The notes under the pieces: model-generated
Database searches by the model: none
Told to the model about the DNA's origin: nothing
What the model saw: only the letters and a program-made list of their open reading frames with translations
Shown: positions 11,629-23,571 of the stretch, piece after piece
Layout of the letters: the number at the start of each line of letters is the position of its first letter
Numbering within the stretch: position 1 is the first letter of the stretch
Translations under genes and position numbers: made by a program
From: Hericium rajendrae
Taxonomy: Eukaryota > Basidiomycota > Agaricomycetes > Russulales > Hericiaceae
Length of the DNA stretch: 64,000 nucleotides
Direction: 5' to 3'
Assembly: GCA_033439255.1 (NCBI GenBank)
Contig: CM065880.1
Coordinates: 2,108,001 to 2,172,000, forward strand

Positions 11629-11739
11629 ATGCTGTCCATACAAGATTCGTTAAATTCCGCTTCTTCTTTTGTTTCCGACGTTCAATTCTTTGATGCTATC
11701 GAGACTTCTGTAAAACATATGGGCCTTGTCCAGCCCTGA
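11629..11739 (+). CDS. Small ORF, 36 aa, copy 1
   Basis: An ATG ORF of 36 codons beginning MLSIQDSLNSASSF and ending GLVQP. It lies divergent to NOP56 and is identical in copy 2 (22347-22457). No family was recognised and no CaaX ending is present, so a pheromone precursor is unlikely. It could be a microprotein, a first exon of an unresolved gene, or chance. Confidence 0.2.
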   Translation: MLSIQDSLNSASSFVSDVQFFDAIETSVKHMGLVQP

Positions 11740-12749
11740 TAGTGGTCCTTGACCTCGGTTTTAGGCTGCGGATACCATCTGAACTTCTGCGTCCTAGGAC
11801 TGTCAATCCAGCGCTAGCTAACTTGGCTATTTTTGAAGTGCACTGCTTCTATCCATTTGCTGTGGCGGGCGTCACGCCCGTCTCGATCATCCAATTCTAT
11901 TGCTAGTTTTCATCTTCTACTTTGGCTTCCGGCTGTATAGGCGTATCGCCCAATCTTCTCGTCTCGCCTTGATCTATGGACCCAAGTGATACGTGCCTGC
12001 GCTTCAAGCCCTGACATCACGAGCTGTACCCTGACTTCACATCGCCACACGTAAGTATCCCTGCTGTGCTTGTACTTGGGTTCCATATACGAGTACAAGT
12101 TGGCGTGGACTGGCCAGAGTATCATAGCGATAAGGGTTCGATAGTCAGGATCCGTCGCCGACGCCTTCCTGGCAGCGTGGACACGTACGTACACCAGCGG
12201 GTGTCCGTCAGAAATCGAGACGCCCTCGGAAAGCTTGCGGGCGCGGAACATCATTCAGTTGGCAGTGCCACCGGGAGAGGTGCCTTTGGCATTGGCGCCA
12301 GCGATAACCTGGGAGTATCAAGTGACATGCAGAATGTCCGGAAGACGGGATGGGATTGGTTCTACAACATATGGCCCGGTTAAGGAAGACGATTACGCCG
12401 TATCTGCCTCGTGTAGAACTTGAGGATGTGGTATATCACTGCACAAGATACAGCCGCCCCTCTGACCACGTCCCTCGCTCCCGTTCGTATCCTACGTTCA
12501 TATACATAGGTCGAACCCAAAGCGCGGGGGCCCCGTGGGCCAACCAGGTTGTGCAGGTCGTAACGTTTAAACTTCCATCCTTCTGTGACGAACAGGTAGC
12601 GTTTCTTCTGCCCTCGATCACGTATAATCAGCCGTACTGACTGTCTTTTGCCTTTGCTATCTGCCTTGCGCAGGACGCCCGGTCCTCCTCTGGTTCCTCT
12701 TCCCCCTCGTTTCGGAATACCTGCATATTGCCAAATACTTGATACCGCC
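11740..12749. other. Unresolved segment upstream of DUF6699, copy 1
   Basis: About 1 kb with overlapping medium ORFs on both strands (minus 12380-12640 and 11910-12254; plus 12350-12640), none resembling a known family. The matching stretch in copy 2 has 103 extra bases with a minus-strand ATG followed by a strong GTAAGT donor. A small spliced minus-strand gene is therefore possible, but it cannot be modelled with confidence. Confidence 0.3.
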
Positions 12750-13171
12750 ATGCTCAAGAGAATGAAGGAGTCTTTCACATCGACCCCCCAGGCGCCGCGG
12801 ATGGGCAAGATCCCACTTCCAGACGTGCGGGAGAGGACCCGCCCGCGCCCCATGAATCGGAGATGCCCAAGATACCGCGTAGTGCTCGGCGCCAACCCTT
12901 GAGCTCGCTGCCAGAATGACGGCTACTCAACATCGCCAGAGGCATCGTCGAGCAGGCCATCTGCCCAGCCGGCGTCGAGGTGCGGCGTCCCTCCGATGCA
13001 CGTGTCCCGCCCACGCCGAAGGGAATTCTCAAGCGTGCAGGTGCGTCTTCCTCTACCTTATCATCAGTATGTTCATGTGCATTCGCGTCCGAACATGACG
13101 GGAGACACCAGCGAGGGCGACTGTCCGGCTTCAGGAACTGGACGGATATGCTTCTCTCCCGAAGCACATTC
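12750..13171 (+). pseudogene. DUF6699 gene fragment, copy 1, cut by duplication join
   Basis: This is the 5' part of the gene found whole at 23572-24653. It begins MLKRMKESFTSTPQAPRMGK, then differs from copy 2 by several one-base insertions or deletions and stops matching at about 13171, inside what is exon 2 in copy 2. The DUF6699 domain itself is absent. The join then runs straight into a piece of GDA1 exon 1. The unusual density of single-base indels in the last 500 bases suggests poor-quality sequence at a contig end. Confidence 0.75.
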
Positions 13172-13172
13172 C

Positions 13173-14836
13173 CTCAGTCACCGTCGTCCTCACCTTCCCA
13201 GACGACAGCACATACCCTGGCGCCGTTGTCTCTTTGCCTTACCTTCGCGACCGCACAAATAGTTTGGAGAGGTGCTGACGAGCTTCTAAACAGGACGGAA
13301 AGGCAAAGATGATACCGATGTAGACTATCAACCCCTTCCGCCTCTCCCTTCGATACCAGAAGTAACCCATGCCCCCGCCGCCGACGTGGACGTTCCCACC
13401 CATCCACATCCTGCCAGCCCCCGCCCCACCTCCCCCGAATCTGATCCGGACCTGCTCAAGACCGTACACTGTACCTCGCCATACAAGCCCGACGCGCCGC
13501 TCGTGCAATATGCACTCATGATTGACGCCGGCTCGACTGGCTCCCGTATCCACATCTACAAGTTCCACAACTGCGGGCCCTCGCCGACGTACGAGTACGA
13601 GGTATTCCGACGGACGCGCCCAGGGCTGTCTGCATTCGCAGAGCCGCAGAAGGCCGCCCGGTCGCTCGACGAGCTGCTCGACGCGGCAGTCGATACCGTG
13701 CCCGAGGCGCTGTGGTCGTGCACGCCCGTCGCGGTCAAGGCGACCGCGGGCCTGCGCATGCTGGGCCCCGCGCAGAGCGACGAGATCCTCGCGGCGGTGC
13801 GCGAGCGCCTGCGCACGGTCTACCCGTTCCCGCTTGCGGCCGGCGAGCCCGTGACGATCATGGACGGGAAGGACGAGGGCGTGTATGCGTGGATCACCGG
13901 GAACTACCTGCTCGACACGATCCGCGCGGACTCGCCCCGAGGTGCGCCGCCGTATGCGGTGCTCGACCTCGGCGGCGGGTCGACGCAGATCGTGTTTGAG
14001 CCCAAGTTCGACAGCGCGCGGCCGGACGCGGCGCTGGAGGAGGGAGAGCACAAGTATGAGCTCAAGTTTGGCGGGCAGACGCATGTGCTGTATCAGCACT
14101 CGTATTTGGGGTATGGGCTTATGATGGCGCGAAAGAGCGTGCATGGGCTCGTGGATTTCATGGCGTCGCTGAGGACGCACGGCAATGGTGCGGAGATTGG
14201 CAACCCATGTCTCGCGAAGGGCACACGGAGGGTCGTAGAGATTCGACGGCCGAACGACGAGAAGGCACAACCTCTTACCAAAGTCACTATGGTCGGAGAG
14301 GACATTGGTGGCTTCGAGTCGTGCAACCGCGTGATGCAGCTCGTTATGGCCAAGGATTCGTACGTGCAAACGTTGATGTTTCGCTCAGTATACTTATGGA
14401 CACGCGCAGGATCTGCGAGATGAAGCCATGCTCGTTCGACGGCGTCTACCAGCCTTCGCTCCTCGACACCTTCCCGAACGGCAAGGTTCTCCTCCTCTCC
14501 TACTTCTACGATCGCATCAACCCCCTCATCCGCAACACTACACCTTCGCCAAAGCTGACTGTCGCCACACTCGCGGACCTTGCCAACGACGTCTGCCTCG
14601 GTCGACCATCCTGGGAGAAGCGGTGGGGTAAGGACGCCGCTACAATGTGGGAGCTCGAGAACCGCCCGGAGTACTGCCTGGACCTGACCTTCATGCATGC
14701 GTTGCTGCGGCTCGGGTACGAGTTCAACGATGACAGGGAGGTGGTAATTGAGCAGAAGATCGAGGGGACTGAGCTCGGCTGGGCGCTGGGCGCTGCGATT
14801 GCCCTGGTGGGCGGGGAGTTGACGTGCAAGATTTGA
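13173..14836 (+). pseudogene. GDA1: GDA1 copy 2, lacking exon 1 and promoter
   Basis: Exons 2 and 3 (13294-14359 and 14410-14836) keep an open frame through every apyrase region, because this copy has the extra C that copy 1 lacks. However, 13225 is joined to sequence inside intron 1, so the start codon, the signal anchor, the splice donor and the promoter are all missing. Without an anchor or signal peptide the catalytic domain would not reach the Golgi. The first in-frame ATG downstream (13386) lies in the stem region. As printed it is a 5'-truncated gene. The complementary damage in copy 1 argues that one correct allele has been split between two badly joined contigs. Confidence 0.8.
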
Positions 14837-15083
14837 ATATTTTATGTGATACCATATACGTTGGATAGGTGGATAGATATCTTGCAGGTAGATCCGTATT
14901 AGTGCCACTGTTGTCGCATTTATTGTTCTTCGCATACTAGTCGCTGTCGACAGCTTTGAGCAGTGCCACAACAATCCCAGCTTGGGCCTACACAGCCTCC
15001 AAGGTACGTCTACAATATTCATAGTGAGACGTTTTGCAGAGTAGCCCATCTTGGCACTGAAATCCCTTCGCACAGCACTGAGC

Positions 15084-16114
15084 ATGTTCTCATTCCTAGA
15101 TCGGCGTTCTCGACGCGCACAGAAACAGCCGTACTACCCTCCCCCGCCCGGCCCTCCGCCAAACCAATTCAATCCACCCGACGCGCCACCACCAGAATGG
15201 GCAGCTGCTCCCGAGCGATCGCATACGTACGGTCTAGTAAACGAGGCATCGGAGGACGACTGGGAATGGGCTGAGCGGTTCTGCAAAGCCTATCCAGTGA
15301 AGCCGCCGGGTCTGCTCAACTCAGACGTGCTCGAGCGCATCAAGGGCCCCGAGGGATGTGGCCCGTGGACGATGCAATTCTTGAGCCACACAACAGATCG
15401 GTTTATAGGAAAGATAGAGACGGACGTGAAGGGCATCGGTGTGGCGGGTGCGACGAGGGTCAGGACTCAGAAGGGGTGCAAGGACTGCTCCATCACGAGC
15501 AACCTGCCAATCGTTGCGGGGATGTATGCGGTGCCGCCGACGGCAAAGGGCGCATATTTCGAGGTGCGGATCAACAAGATGAAGGGGGTCATCGCGATAG
15601 GTATGTCTACGCCTCGCGCACAGTTACTGTCTGACTACAAAGTAACTGCTATCGCGCAGGCACGGCATGCCTACCGTACCCGTACTTCCGTCTGCCAGGG
15701 TGGAACCGCCTCAGCGCAGGTCTGCATCTCGACGATCGGCGCAAGTTTTTTGAGGATTCGGATGGCGGGCGAGACTATGCGTGTCCTGAAGTGCGCGCAG
15801 GGGACATCGTCGGGTGCGGATACGAGTTCGCATCAGGCGAGTTGTTCTTCACGTACAACGGTGCGCGGCTGCCGCCTGCGTTCCGGGGCATTTACATGCC
15901 GCGGCACACGCAAGACGTGTATGCAGCATTGGGGTTCGAGGGCGAGAACGAAGTTGAGGTGAACTTTGGCACGGGCGGTTTTGCCTGGAAGGAGGCGGAC
16001 AGTAATTATGCGTGGCGCGTGGATGGGCAGGTTGGGGGCCGGTTGGATGATGTGCAGGACTCCGGCTCAGAGCAACTGCCTTCGTATATCGAGAGTACCA
16101 GCAGGGTAATGTAG
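15084..16114 (+). CDS. SPRY-domain protein, copy 2
   Basis: Same two-exon structure as 4335-5365 (exons 15084-15600 and 15660-16114, 323 aa), intact. It differs from copy 1 by about two bases, at the codon in DVYAALGFE (synonymous) and next to the stop. Function as for copy 1: a SPRY-fold adaptor, perhaps for ubiquitin-dependent membrane-protein sorting. Confidence 0.78.
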
Positions 16115-16547
16115 CTGATTCGTTGGCGCCCCGTGTATTGTGCCATCAATGTGTCGTACTCTGTACTTCTACTGTATTGTAATACCCATGGAGACTTGAT
16201 GCAGACCACTATGAGTTCGCGATCATGAATCTGACCTGTGAAGCTGGTGATTCTAGTGACGAAAGCTAAGGCGCGCATGAGCTATGTAGCCCGAGGTTGG
16301 CCCGAGGACATACTGTTCCTTGAGGCGGAGGACGTACTTGTTCAATTATGGCATCCTCTGTACAGTGTACTGTATAGGCAGCGTTTCGCAAGATAAGACT
16401 GGGAATTATTTGATTTGTTACGTACGGGCATGCTCCCCCACACCGTAAGCGCTTAGGAAGAACCAGTTCAGTACTTATTTCGCCTTCCATGCTCTTTCTC
16501 CGTGCCACCCCCTCCGTCAAGACGACCACGACGGCCAGGACCACGAC

Positions 16548-19500
16548 ATGGCGGGCCTTTCCAGCCATATCATCAGTCTTTTTCATTTTCAGAAGAGGGC
16601 AGCCCCCGACCAAGTGCGTTGCTCATTGTAATTGTAACCACGCGTACTGGGATGCTCACTGTATGCGCCATCTAGGGTGGTTCGTTGACGGGGAAAGATC
16701 CTACAGAATTTGACCCAGCAGACCCACTACGTCTGTGGATCATACAAGTCGGTGCGTATCATGTTCTGATTGTTCGACGCAGTCGATATGTCACATGTGT
16801 TCGATTACGCCTCCAACGTTCATCGGATGGAGAATCATGCCCTCCGAAGAATTTTCCATTTGTTATCTCTGATCAAGGAGTCCCAGTGGTGCTCTATCTG
16901 ATACGTCAGAAGCCCTTCTAATCATCGCTTCGACTTCTAGGCATCATCATCCTTACGAGTCAGATTCTCAGCCTCTTGCTCCGTAAAATACGCCAGCCCA
17001 GAGTAATAGCCGAGGTTTTAGGCGGTATCTTGCTGGGCAAGTCCATCTTTCGACGCACGTATCATGTATGCAATGCGGCGCCTTACATACTGTCTCAGGC
17101 CCAACTGCGTTCGGACGTATACCCGGCTTCTCGAAGCACATATTCCCTCAAGAATCCCAACCATACCTGGCCCTTGTCGCTAATATTGGTCTATGCCTCT
17201 TTCTATTCCTCGTTGGCCTCGAGATAGACACGGCCGTCATCAAGCGCAATGCTCGCCTGTCCGCCACCATTGCTCTGGCGGGCATGGCCATACCCTTCGG
17301 TCTGGGCGCCGCTCTCGCCATACCGCTCTACAACCAATTCATCGACCCAGCGAAAGTGAAATACACGCACTTCATGCTTTTCACTGGCGTCGCCTACTCT
17401 ATCACCGCATTTCCCGTGCTTTGCCGCATCCTGACTGAGCTGAAGCTGCTCGACACGACCGTTGGCATTGTCGTGCTCTCCGCCGGCATTGGGAATGACA
17501 TCGTCGGCTGGGTCCTCCTCGCACTCAGCGTCGCACTCGTCAACGCTGGAAGCGGCCTCATCGCGCTCTATATCCTGCTCTGTTGCCTCGGCTGGACCCT
17601 CTTCCTGCTCTTCCCTGTGCGCCATGCGTTCCTATGGCTTGCACGCCATACGGGCTCAATCGAGAATGGGCCAACTCTCGTCTTCATGACGATGACCATC
17701 CTGGTGCTGTTTGGATCGGCATTTTTTACTGATGTCATCGGGGTGCATGCTATATTCGGTGCGTTCCTTTTTGTTGGCGAGAAGATGCAGCCCAGTTGAA
17801 TGTCGCGGTCAGGTGCATTCTTGGCTGGAGTGGTCGTTCCCCGCGAAGGCGGCCTGGCGATTGCACTTACGGAGAAGTTGGAAGATATGGTGTCCATCAT
17901 CTTCCTTCCTTTGGTACGTAGACAGTTGCCATTCACGCTAGGTACGCGCTTGCTCTCTAACACACGTCATCCCAGTACTTCACCTTCTCCGGACTGTCAA
18001 CGGACTTGGGCCTCCTCGACAGTGGTGAGCATAGTCCACGAACCAACGAATAGATCAACGAGACTGACCTCGTGCGATGTCAGGGGAGGTCTGGGGGTTT
18101 ACGGTGGCCATCTGCGTCCTCGCGTTCACAGGCAAGTTTGGCGCATGTACGATCGCTGCCAGGATGGCGGGATTCGAATGGCGTGAGGCCAGCACGATCG
18201 GATCACTGATGAGCTGCAAAGGGTGAGTTGGAGGTAGTTTTTTGCTTGCATTTTAAGTGTTCACAAGCTATTTATTCTAGTCTTATCGAGCTGATCGTCC
18301 TTAACGTTGGCTTGTCTGCGGGAATTCTCACAAAGGTACATTCTCCTTGTTGTGACTTGTGTTCATTAAACACTGATTTGTATCAGCGTGTATTTTCCAT
18401 GTTTGTTCTTGAAGCTCTCCTGCTTACGTTCATGACCACACCCACCGTGTCCTTCCTCTATCCTCCCGAACTACGCAAGCGTGTAACCGCGACAGCCTCG
18501 CCATACGACAACGTCAACGGTAAGGGGCGCGACAACGAAACCGGCGGGGTCGAATCACGTCCTAGTGTCACAGGCTCGGGTGTGTGGAAACGTCGCTTCA
18601 CCGTCGTGCTCGACAAGATCGAACACGTACCGGGTATGATGGCACTCACACAGCTCGTGCTTCCGGCGCCATCGGAGTATACAGCAAAGAGAAGAAAGCC
18701 GGCACAGGCAGGACTGCGAGTCCAAAAAGCCCGCAAGTCAAGTGGAGATTGACGCGCTGCGGCTCATCGAACTCTCCGACCGCACGTCTGCGGTGATGAA
18801 GTCCTCCGCCGTGGACGCCCTTGTGCACACCGATCCAGCGCTTGCGATCTTTCGTATGTTCGGTGAATTGAACGGCGCAAACGTTGTGCCTTCGCTCGCC
18901 ATAGTCCCCGCGGAGCAGCTCGCGACGACCGTCGCTGCGCATGCGCGCACAACAGGCGCACACGTCGTCTTCGTCCCTTGGCTTCCTCCTAGTGCGCCAG
19001 TGCACGTGTACGCGGAACGCCCCCAACGCCCATCGACGAGAAGGACGACCGTGTCCCTGGCCCATTCGATTCGATCTTCCGAGCTGGCCCCGCAGAGCGA
19101 CCGGCATCGGCACAACACTCCCACTTCATCCGCAGCGTGTTCGCGCAGGCGGACATGGACGTTGCGCTCTTCGTCGACCGCGGCGTACCTCTAACGGGAA
19201 CGCACCAACACCTATTCCTTCCGTTCTTCGGCGGACCGGACGACCGCCTGGCCCTCGAATTCGTCGTCCAGGTCTGCGCGAACCCGCGCGTGTCCGCGAC
19301 CGTGCTGCGCGTCGTGCGCCAAGACGTGCCGCCGGAAAGTGCCCTCGTGGAGACGGCGGGCGCGCACATCCAGGACGGCAAGGCGCAACAGCTGCAGAAC
19401 GAGTATGCGAACGCGCTGACGGTCGCCTCGGTGCAGACCGCGTTCCCCGATACGATTTACGGCCACGCGACGACGCAGACGCGGCTGCAGTCGGAGACAG

Positions 19501-19864
19501 CGGATCAGGTCACCTGGCTGCGCTACGCCGCGCCCGCGGCGCCTGAGCCTGAGCTCGCCGCGGCGCTTACGCGCGTCACCTTTGCGGAGCTGTGCACGCA
19601 TGTGCCGCTGCATGCTGTCGTGCAGCGTGCGGCGCGCTGCTGGAGGAGCAGGCGGGTGCTGCGCGCGTGCTGGTCGTTCTGGGGCGCTCGCGCCGCCTGG
19701 CGGTGGAAAGCCACCACCAGGAGTTGAAGGAATTGGGGGAGGAACATGGGGCTGTCGGATCGGAGGTGCGGAAGACGGTGGGGGATGTTGCGACGGCGTT
19801 TGTGGTTGCGGGGTGTGCAGCTGGGTTGGTGGTGATGCAGGCGGCGGATACGGACAGAGATTGA
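16548..19864 (+). pseudogene. KHA1: KHA1-type antiporter, copy 2, frameshifted
   Basis: The membrane half is preserved, including the GND ion-site motif and the GC-AG intron 3, with mostly synonymous differences from copy 1. The soluble tail is broken by at least four one-base differences: near 18688, 18741, 19024 and 19632 by comparison with copy 1. The reading frame is lost first around residue EYTAK. The substitutions are mainly at third positions, as expected of a diverged allele or paralogue. The single-base length changes sit mostly in or beside short base runs, so part of the damage could be sequencing error. Confidence 0.75.
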
Positions 19865-20328
19865 TGCATCTTGGTAGGGCTGCTTGGTGCAGCACCATTC
19901 ACGGAGATGAGCTTCAACGCTCACCGGAGTATGGACGCCTTGTTCCATTCGGGTTTGTACACGGTACCAATTACGACTCTATGATTCTTTGATGATTCCC
20001 CATATTTTTGCATCGTTCACACGACGTCTATACCCCAAATATATATATCCATAGCTCATCCCAAGCTCATTCGTATGTTCTCATCATTGAAATCCTCTTT
20101 GCCCATAGTCAAGAAGACTGATGGGAGGTACCAGATCCGTTTCATGTTTATATTGTGTTGCATACATGTGCTGCCTGCTGTCGGACACATGCAATGGCGG
20201 AGTCATTTCATAACATATGCTTATGTGTGGACCAGGAAACAAGCCAAGGAAGAGAACAAGATGAATAGATACCGGGGAAAATACAGTGAGAACAGATAAT
20301 GAACAGATAAGAGGAGAGAAGGGTAAGA

Positions 20329-22167
20329 TTACTCCTTTGTCTTCGCCTTCTTCTCTTTCTTCTCCTTTTTCTCCTTTTTCGAGGATTTTCCCTAAGCAAA
20401 CAACACGTCAGATGCGGCCCTATGGTCCAGATCAACAAGACACATACCTCCGCCACATCCTTCTCCTTGTGCTCCTTCTTTTTCTCCTTCTTTAACGCCT
20501 TCTTCTCCTCCTTGGACAGCTTCACCTTCTTCACAGGCTCGCCCTCCTCGTCCGTATCCATATCGTCGCTCTTGCGCTTCTTCTTGTCCTTCTTCACCGG
20601 CGACGCCTCAATAAGCGGCAATATTGGCTCCTCGTTGGCGTCCGCCATGTCAACGTCTTCGTCCTCCTCTTCCGCGAGCGCGTCGAGCACCTTCCTGATC
20701 GCATCCGAGTTCTTCGCCGGCGGCGCACCGGTCTCGAAGAAGTTCAGCCGCTCCTCAACCTGCTGTTTAAGCGCCTCGCCGAACTTCGCTGTGGGGGTAT
20801 CTGTGCAAGGCAAGGCATATGAAGGTTAGTCGTGTACCGTGCGTGAAGCGAGGCAAGCGGGGTAATACCGGTGAAGCAGTCTATCCGCGAGGCGATCGAG
20901 CACTTGTTGGCGAGGAAGCGCGAGATGCGGCCCTTGTGCTTCGGTTGCGCACGCCCGATGAACGACGAGTGGTAGATAAGGCCGTACTGTGAATGGAGAA
21001 AACAATCGAGCGGCATAAGTGAGCAGCGTGTATTTCACATGCGATGGCGCGGACTGATGTCACTGACCTTGGGCGTGTTGCCCTTCGTTTTGAGAGCCCG
21101 GAAAAGCGCCTTCTCGGCGCCGAGGATCTGCACTGTGCTGGCAGGGTACTTGCTCAGGTTCGTCAAGCTGCCCGCGTGGCTGATAAGCCGGGCACCAATG
21201 CGCTCGCCGAGGAGTGCGGTCAGACTGGGCGCGACGAGGTTCATTTTCTCGGTGAGGTAGGCGGTAAGTGACTTGCGGTACTCGGCGATGGAGACGACGC
21301 GCGCAGCGAAGGCAGAGATATTGAGCATGTCGATCTCGGACAGCGCGGAGCCCATCGAGCCGTTTGCGGCGTCGAGCACGTTCTGAGCCCGGGTTTTGTC
21401 ATCGTCCAGCAATGCAGCCAGTTCGGGGAGCTTCTCCTCGTTGAGCGTCTCCTTCGGCCCAATGAACTGCGCCACTTTGGCATATTGGTAGTTGTCGGGG
21501 ACGATTTTGACAAGCTCTGGGAAGTGATAACCATACCACTCGCGTATCCGCATCGAGAAGAGGTTGACGTCTTTATCGAGTTGGTCGAGGAGCGCGATCG
21601 CCTGGATGATCATGTTATCGACCCTGTTCACGTTGAACTTCAACTTCGAGCGGGAATACGAGTGGCCCAGGCCAAGCTGGGCCTTGGTGAGGTCGTCGGA
21701 CTGCAGGCCCTTGAGCAGTTTAGTTGCATGGAATCGGATGCCGCGCAGGAGCTCGACGGTTGACTCCGAAGCGTCGCAGCTGATACCAACTGCTGCTTTT
21801 ATAGAGTTGCCGAGGATGGGTTCAGAGACGCCAAGGACAACTTTTGACTTTTTCGTTGGCTTGACCAAGTTAAGCTCGAGGAGGGATTTCAGGTCCTCGT
21901 TCACGAGACCTGTCAAGCAGAGATAAAGACTACATCATTGTCATGTTCCACCAAAGACGCACCTTCTGAGATATCGTTCGCATTCTCCAATGCATGGGCA
22001 GCGCTCTTGAATGGAGAAAAGCTCACCAGCGACACCATTTTGCCAAATTTCGCCAGGTCCTGAATGGAGTCTTGGACGGCCTTGGTGGAGGCCGCAATCT
22101 CCTCCTTGAGCTTGACTTCGAAGATGGCATAGCCAGACGCTGATTCAAAAAGAACGTGAGTCGCCAT
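20329..22167 (-). CDS. NOP56: Box C/D snoRNP core protein NOP56, copy 2
   Basis: Identical by eye to 9611-11449, with the same five exons shifted by 10718 and 526 aa. All domains are present: NOP5NT, coiled coil, Nop domain and Lys-rich tail. Two complete identical copies of a normally single-copy essential ribosome-biogenesis gene in 11 kb are unusual. This supports either a very recent duplication or an artificial one. Confidence 0.9.
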
Positions 22168-22346
22168 CGGGGAGGGTCGTCGTCGTCGTACACAGCGTCA
22201 AGACTCAGAGTCGTTTGACTCAACGGAAACTTTTGGTTCGGCAATTACCGAAATGCACCCCTTTCCTTTTTCGTCACTCAACACCTCTGCTCCACAACTG
22301 CTCCAGCCTCCGCCACGCACGTTTTGCTACCTCAACCAACTACAGC

Positions 22347-22457
22347 ATGCTGTCCATACAAGATTCGTTAAATTCCGCTTCTTCTTTTGTTTCCGACGTT
22401 CAATTCTTTGATGCTATCGAGACTTCTGTAAAACATATGGGCCTTGTCCAGCCCTGA
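22347..22457 (+). CDS. Small ORF, 36 aa, copy 2
   Basis: Identical to 11629-11739 and likewise divergent from NOP56. No family recognised. Confidence 0.2.
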   Translation: MLSIQDSLNSASSFVSDVQFFDAIETSVKHMGLVQP

Positions 22458-23571
22458 TAGTGGTCCTTGACCTCGGTTTTAGGCTGCGGATACCATCTGA
22501 ACTTCTGCGTCCTAGGACTGTCAATCCAGCGCTAGCTAACTTGGCTATTTTTGAAGTGCACTGCTTCTATCCATTTGCTGTGGCGGGCGTCACGCCCGTC
22601 TCGATCATCCAATTCTATTGCTAGTTTTCATCTTCTACTTTGGCTTCCGGCTGTATAGGCGTATCGCCCAATCTTCTCGTCTCGCCTTGATCTATGGACC
22701 CAAGTGATACGTGCCTGCGCTTCAAGCCCTGACATCACGAGCTGTACCCTGACTTCACATCGCCACACGTAAGTATCCCTGCTGTGCTTGTACTTGGGTT
22801 CCATATACGAGTACAAGTTGGCGTGGACTGGCCAGAGTATCATAGCGATATGAAGATTTGGCAGCCAGTTTGATTTGCGAGCCGCATTAACGCGGACTTA
22901 CCCCTCCTTTCTGATGCTGGCACTCATGATTACACCAATCGAGATCTATTGAAAGGGTTCGATAGTCAGGATCCGTCGCCGACGCCTTCCTGGCAGCGTG
23001 GACACGTACGTACACCAGCGGGTGTCCGTCAGAAATCGAGACGCCCTCGGAAAGCTTGCGGGCGCGGAACATCATTCAGTTGGCAGTGCCACCGGGAGAG
23101 GTGCCTTTGGCATTGGCGCCAGCGATAACCTGGGAGTATCAAGTGACATGCAGAATGTCCGGAAGACGGGATGGGATTGGTTCTACAACATATGGCCCGG
23201 TTAAGGAAGACGATTACGCCGTATCTGCCTCGTGTAGAACTTGAGGATGTGGTATATCACTGCACAAGATACAGCCGCCCCTCTGACCACGTCCCTCGCT
23301 CCCGTTCGTATCCTACGTTCATATACATAGGTCGAACCCAAAGCGCGGGGGCCCCGTGGGCCAACCAGGTTGTGCAGGTCGTAACGTTTAAACTTCCATC
23401 CTTCTGTGACGAACAGGTAGCGTTTCTTCTGCCCTCGATCACGTATAATCAGCCGTACTGACTGTCTTTTGCCTTTGCTATCTGCCTTGCGCAGGACGCC
23501 CGGTCCTCCTCTGGTTCCCTCTTCCCCCTCGTTTCGGAATACCTGCATATTGCCAAATACTTGATACCGCC
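22458..23571. other. Unresolved segment upstream of DUF6699, copy 2
   Basis: Equivalent of 11740-12749 but with 103 additional bases at 22851-22953. On the minus strand the extra piece contains an ATG, eight more codons and a GTAAGT splice-donor sequence. No protein family could be recognised on either strand. Confidence 0.3.

Larger units (their letters stand above)
2193..13171 (+). repeat. Tandem segmental duplication, unit 1
   Basis: About 10.98 kb that recurs head-to-tail as 13172-24001. Contents in order: GDA1 from codon 19 onward, SPRY protein, KHA1, NOP56 (minus), an unresolved segment, and the start of DUF6699. The left edge lies in GDA1 exon 1 and the right edge in DUF6699 exon 2, with no more than one or two bases of overlap at the join. 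The bZIP gene to the left and the DUF6699 domain exon to the right are single copy. Confidence 0.9.

Noticed and set aside
11629-11739. Mating pheromone precursor
   Set aside because: Size is right but the C-terminus is GLVQP and lacks a CaaX box.
12500-12520. tRNA-like GGTTCGACC on the minus strand
   Set aside because: Flanks do not pair into a T stem and no A box is present upstream.
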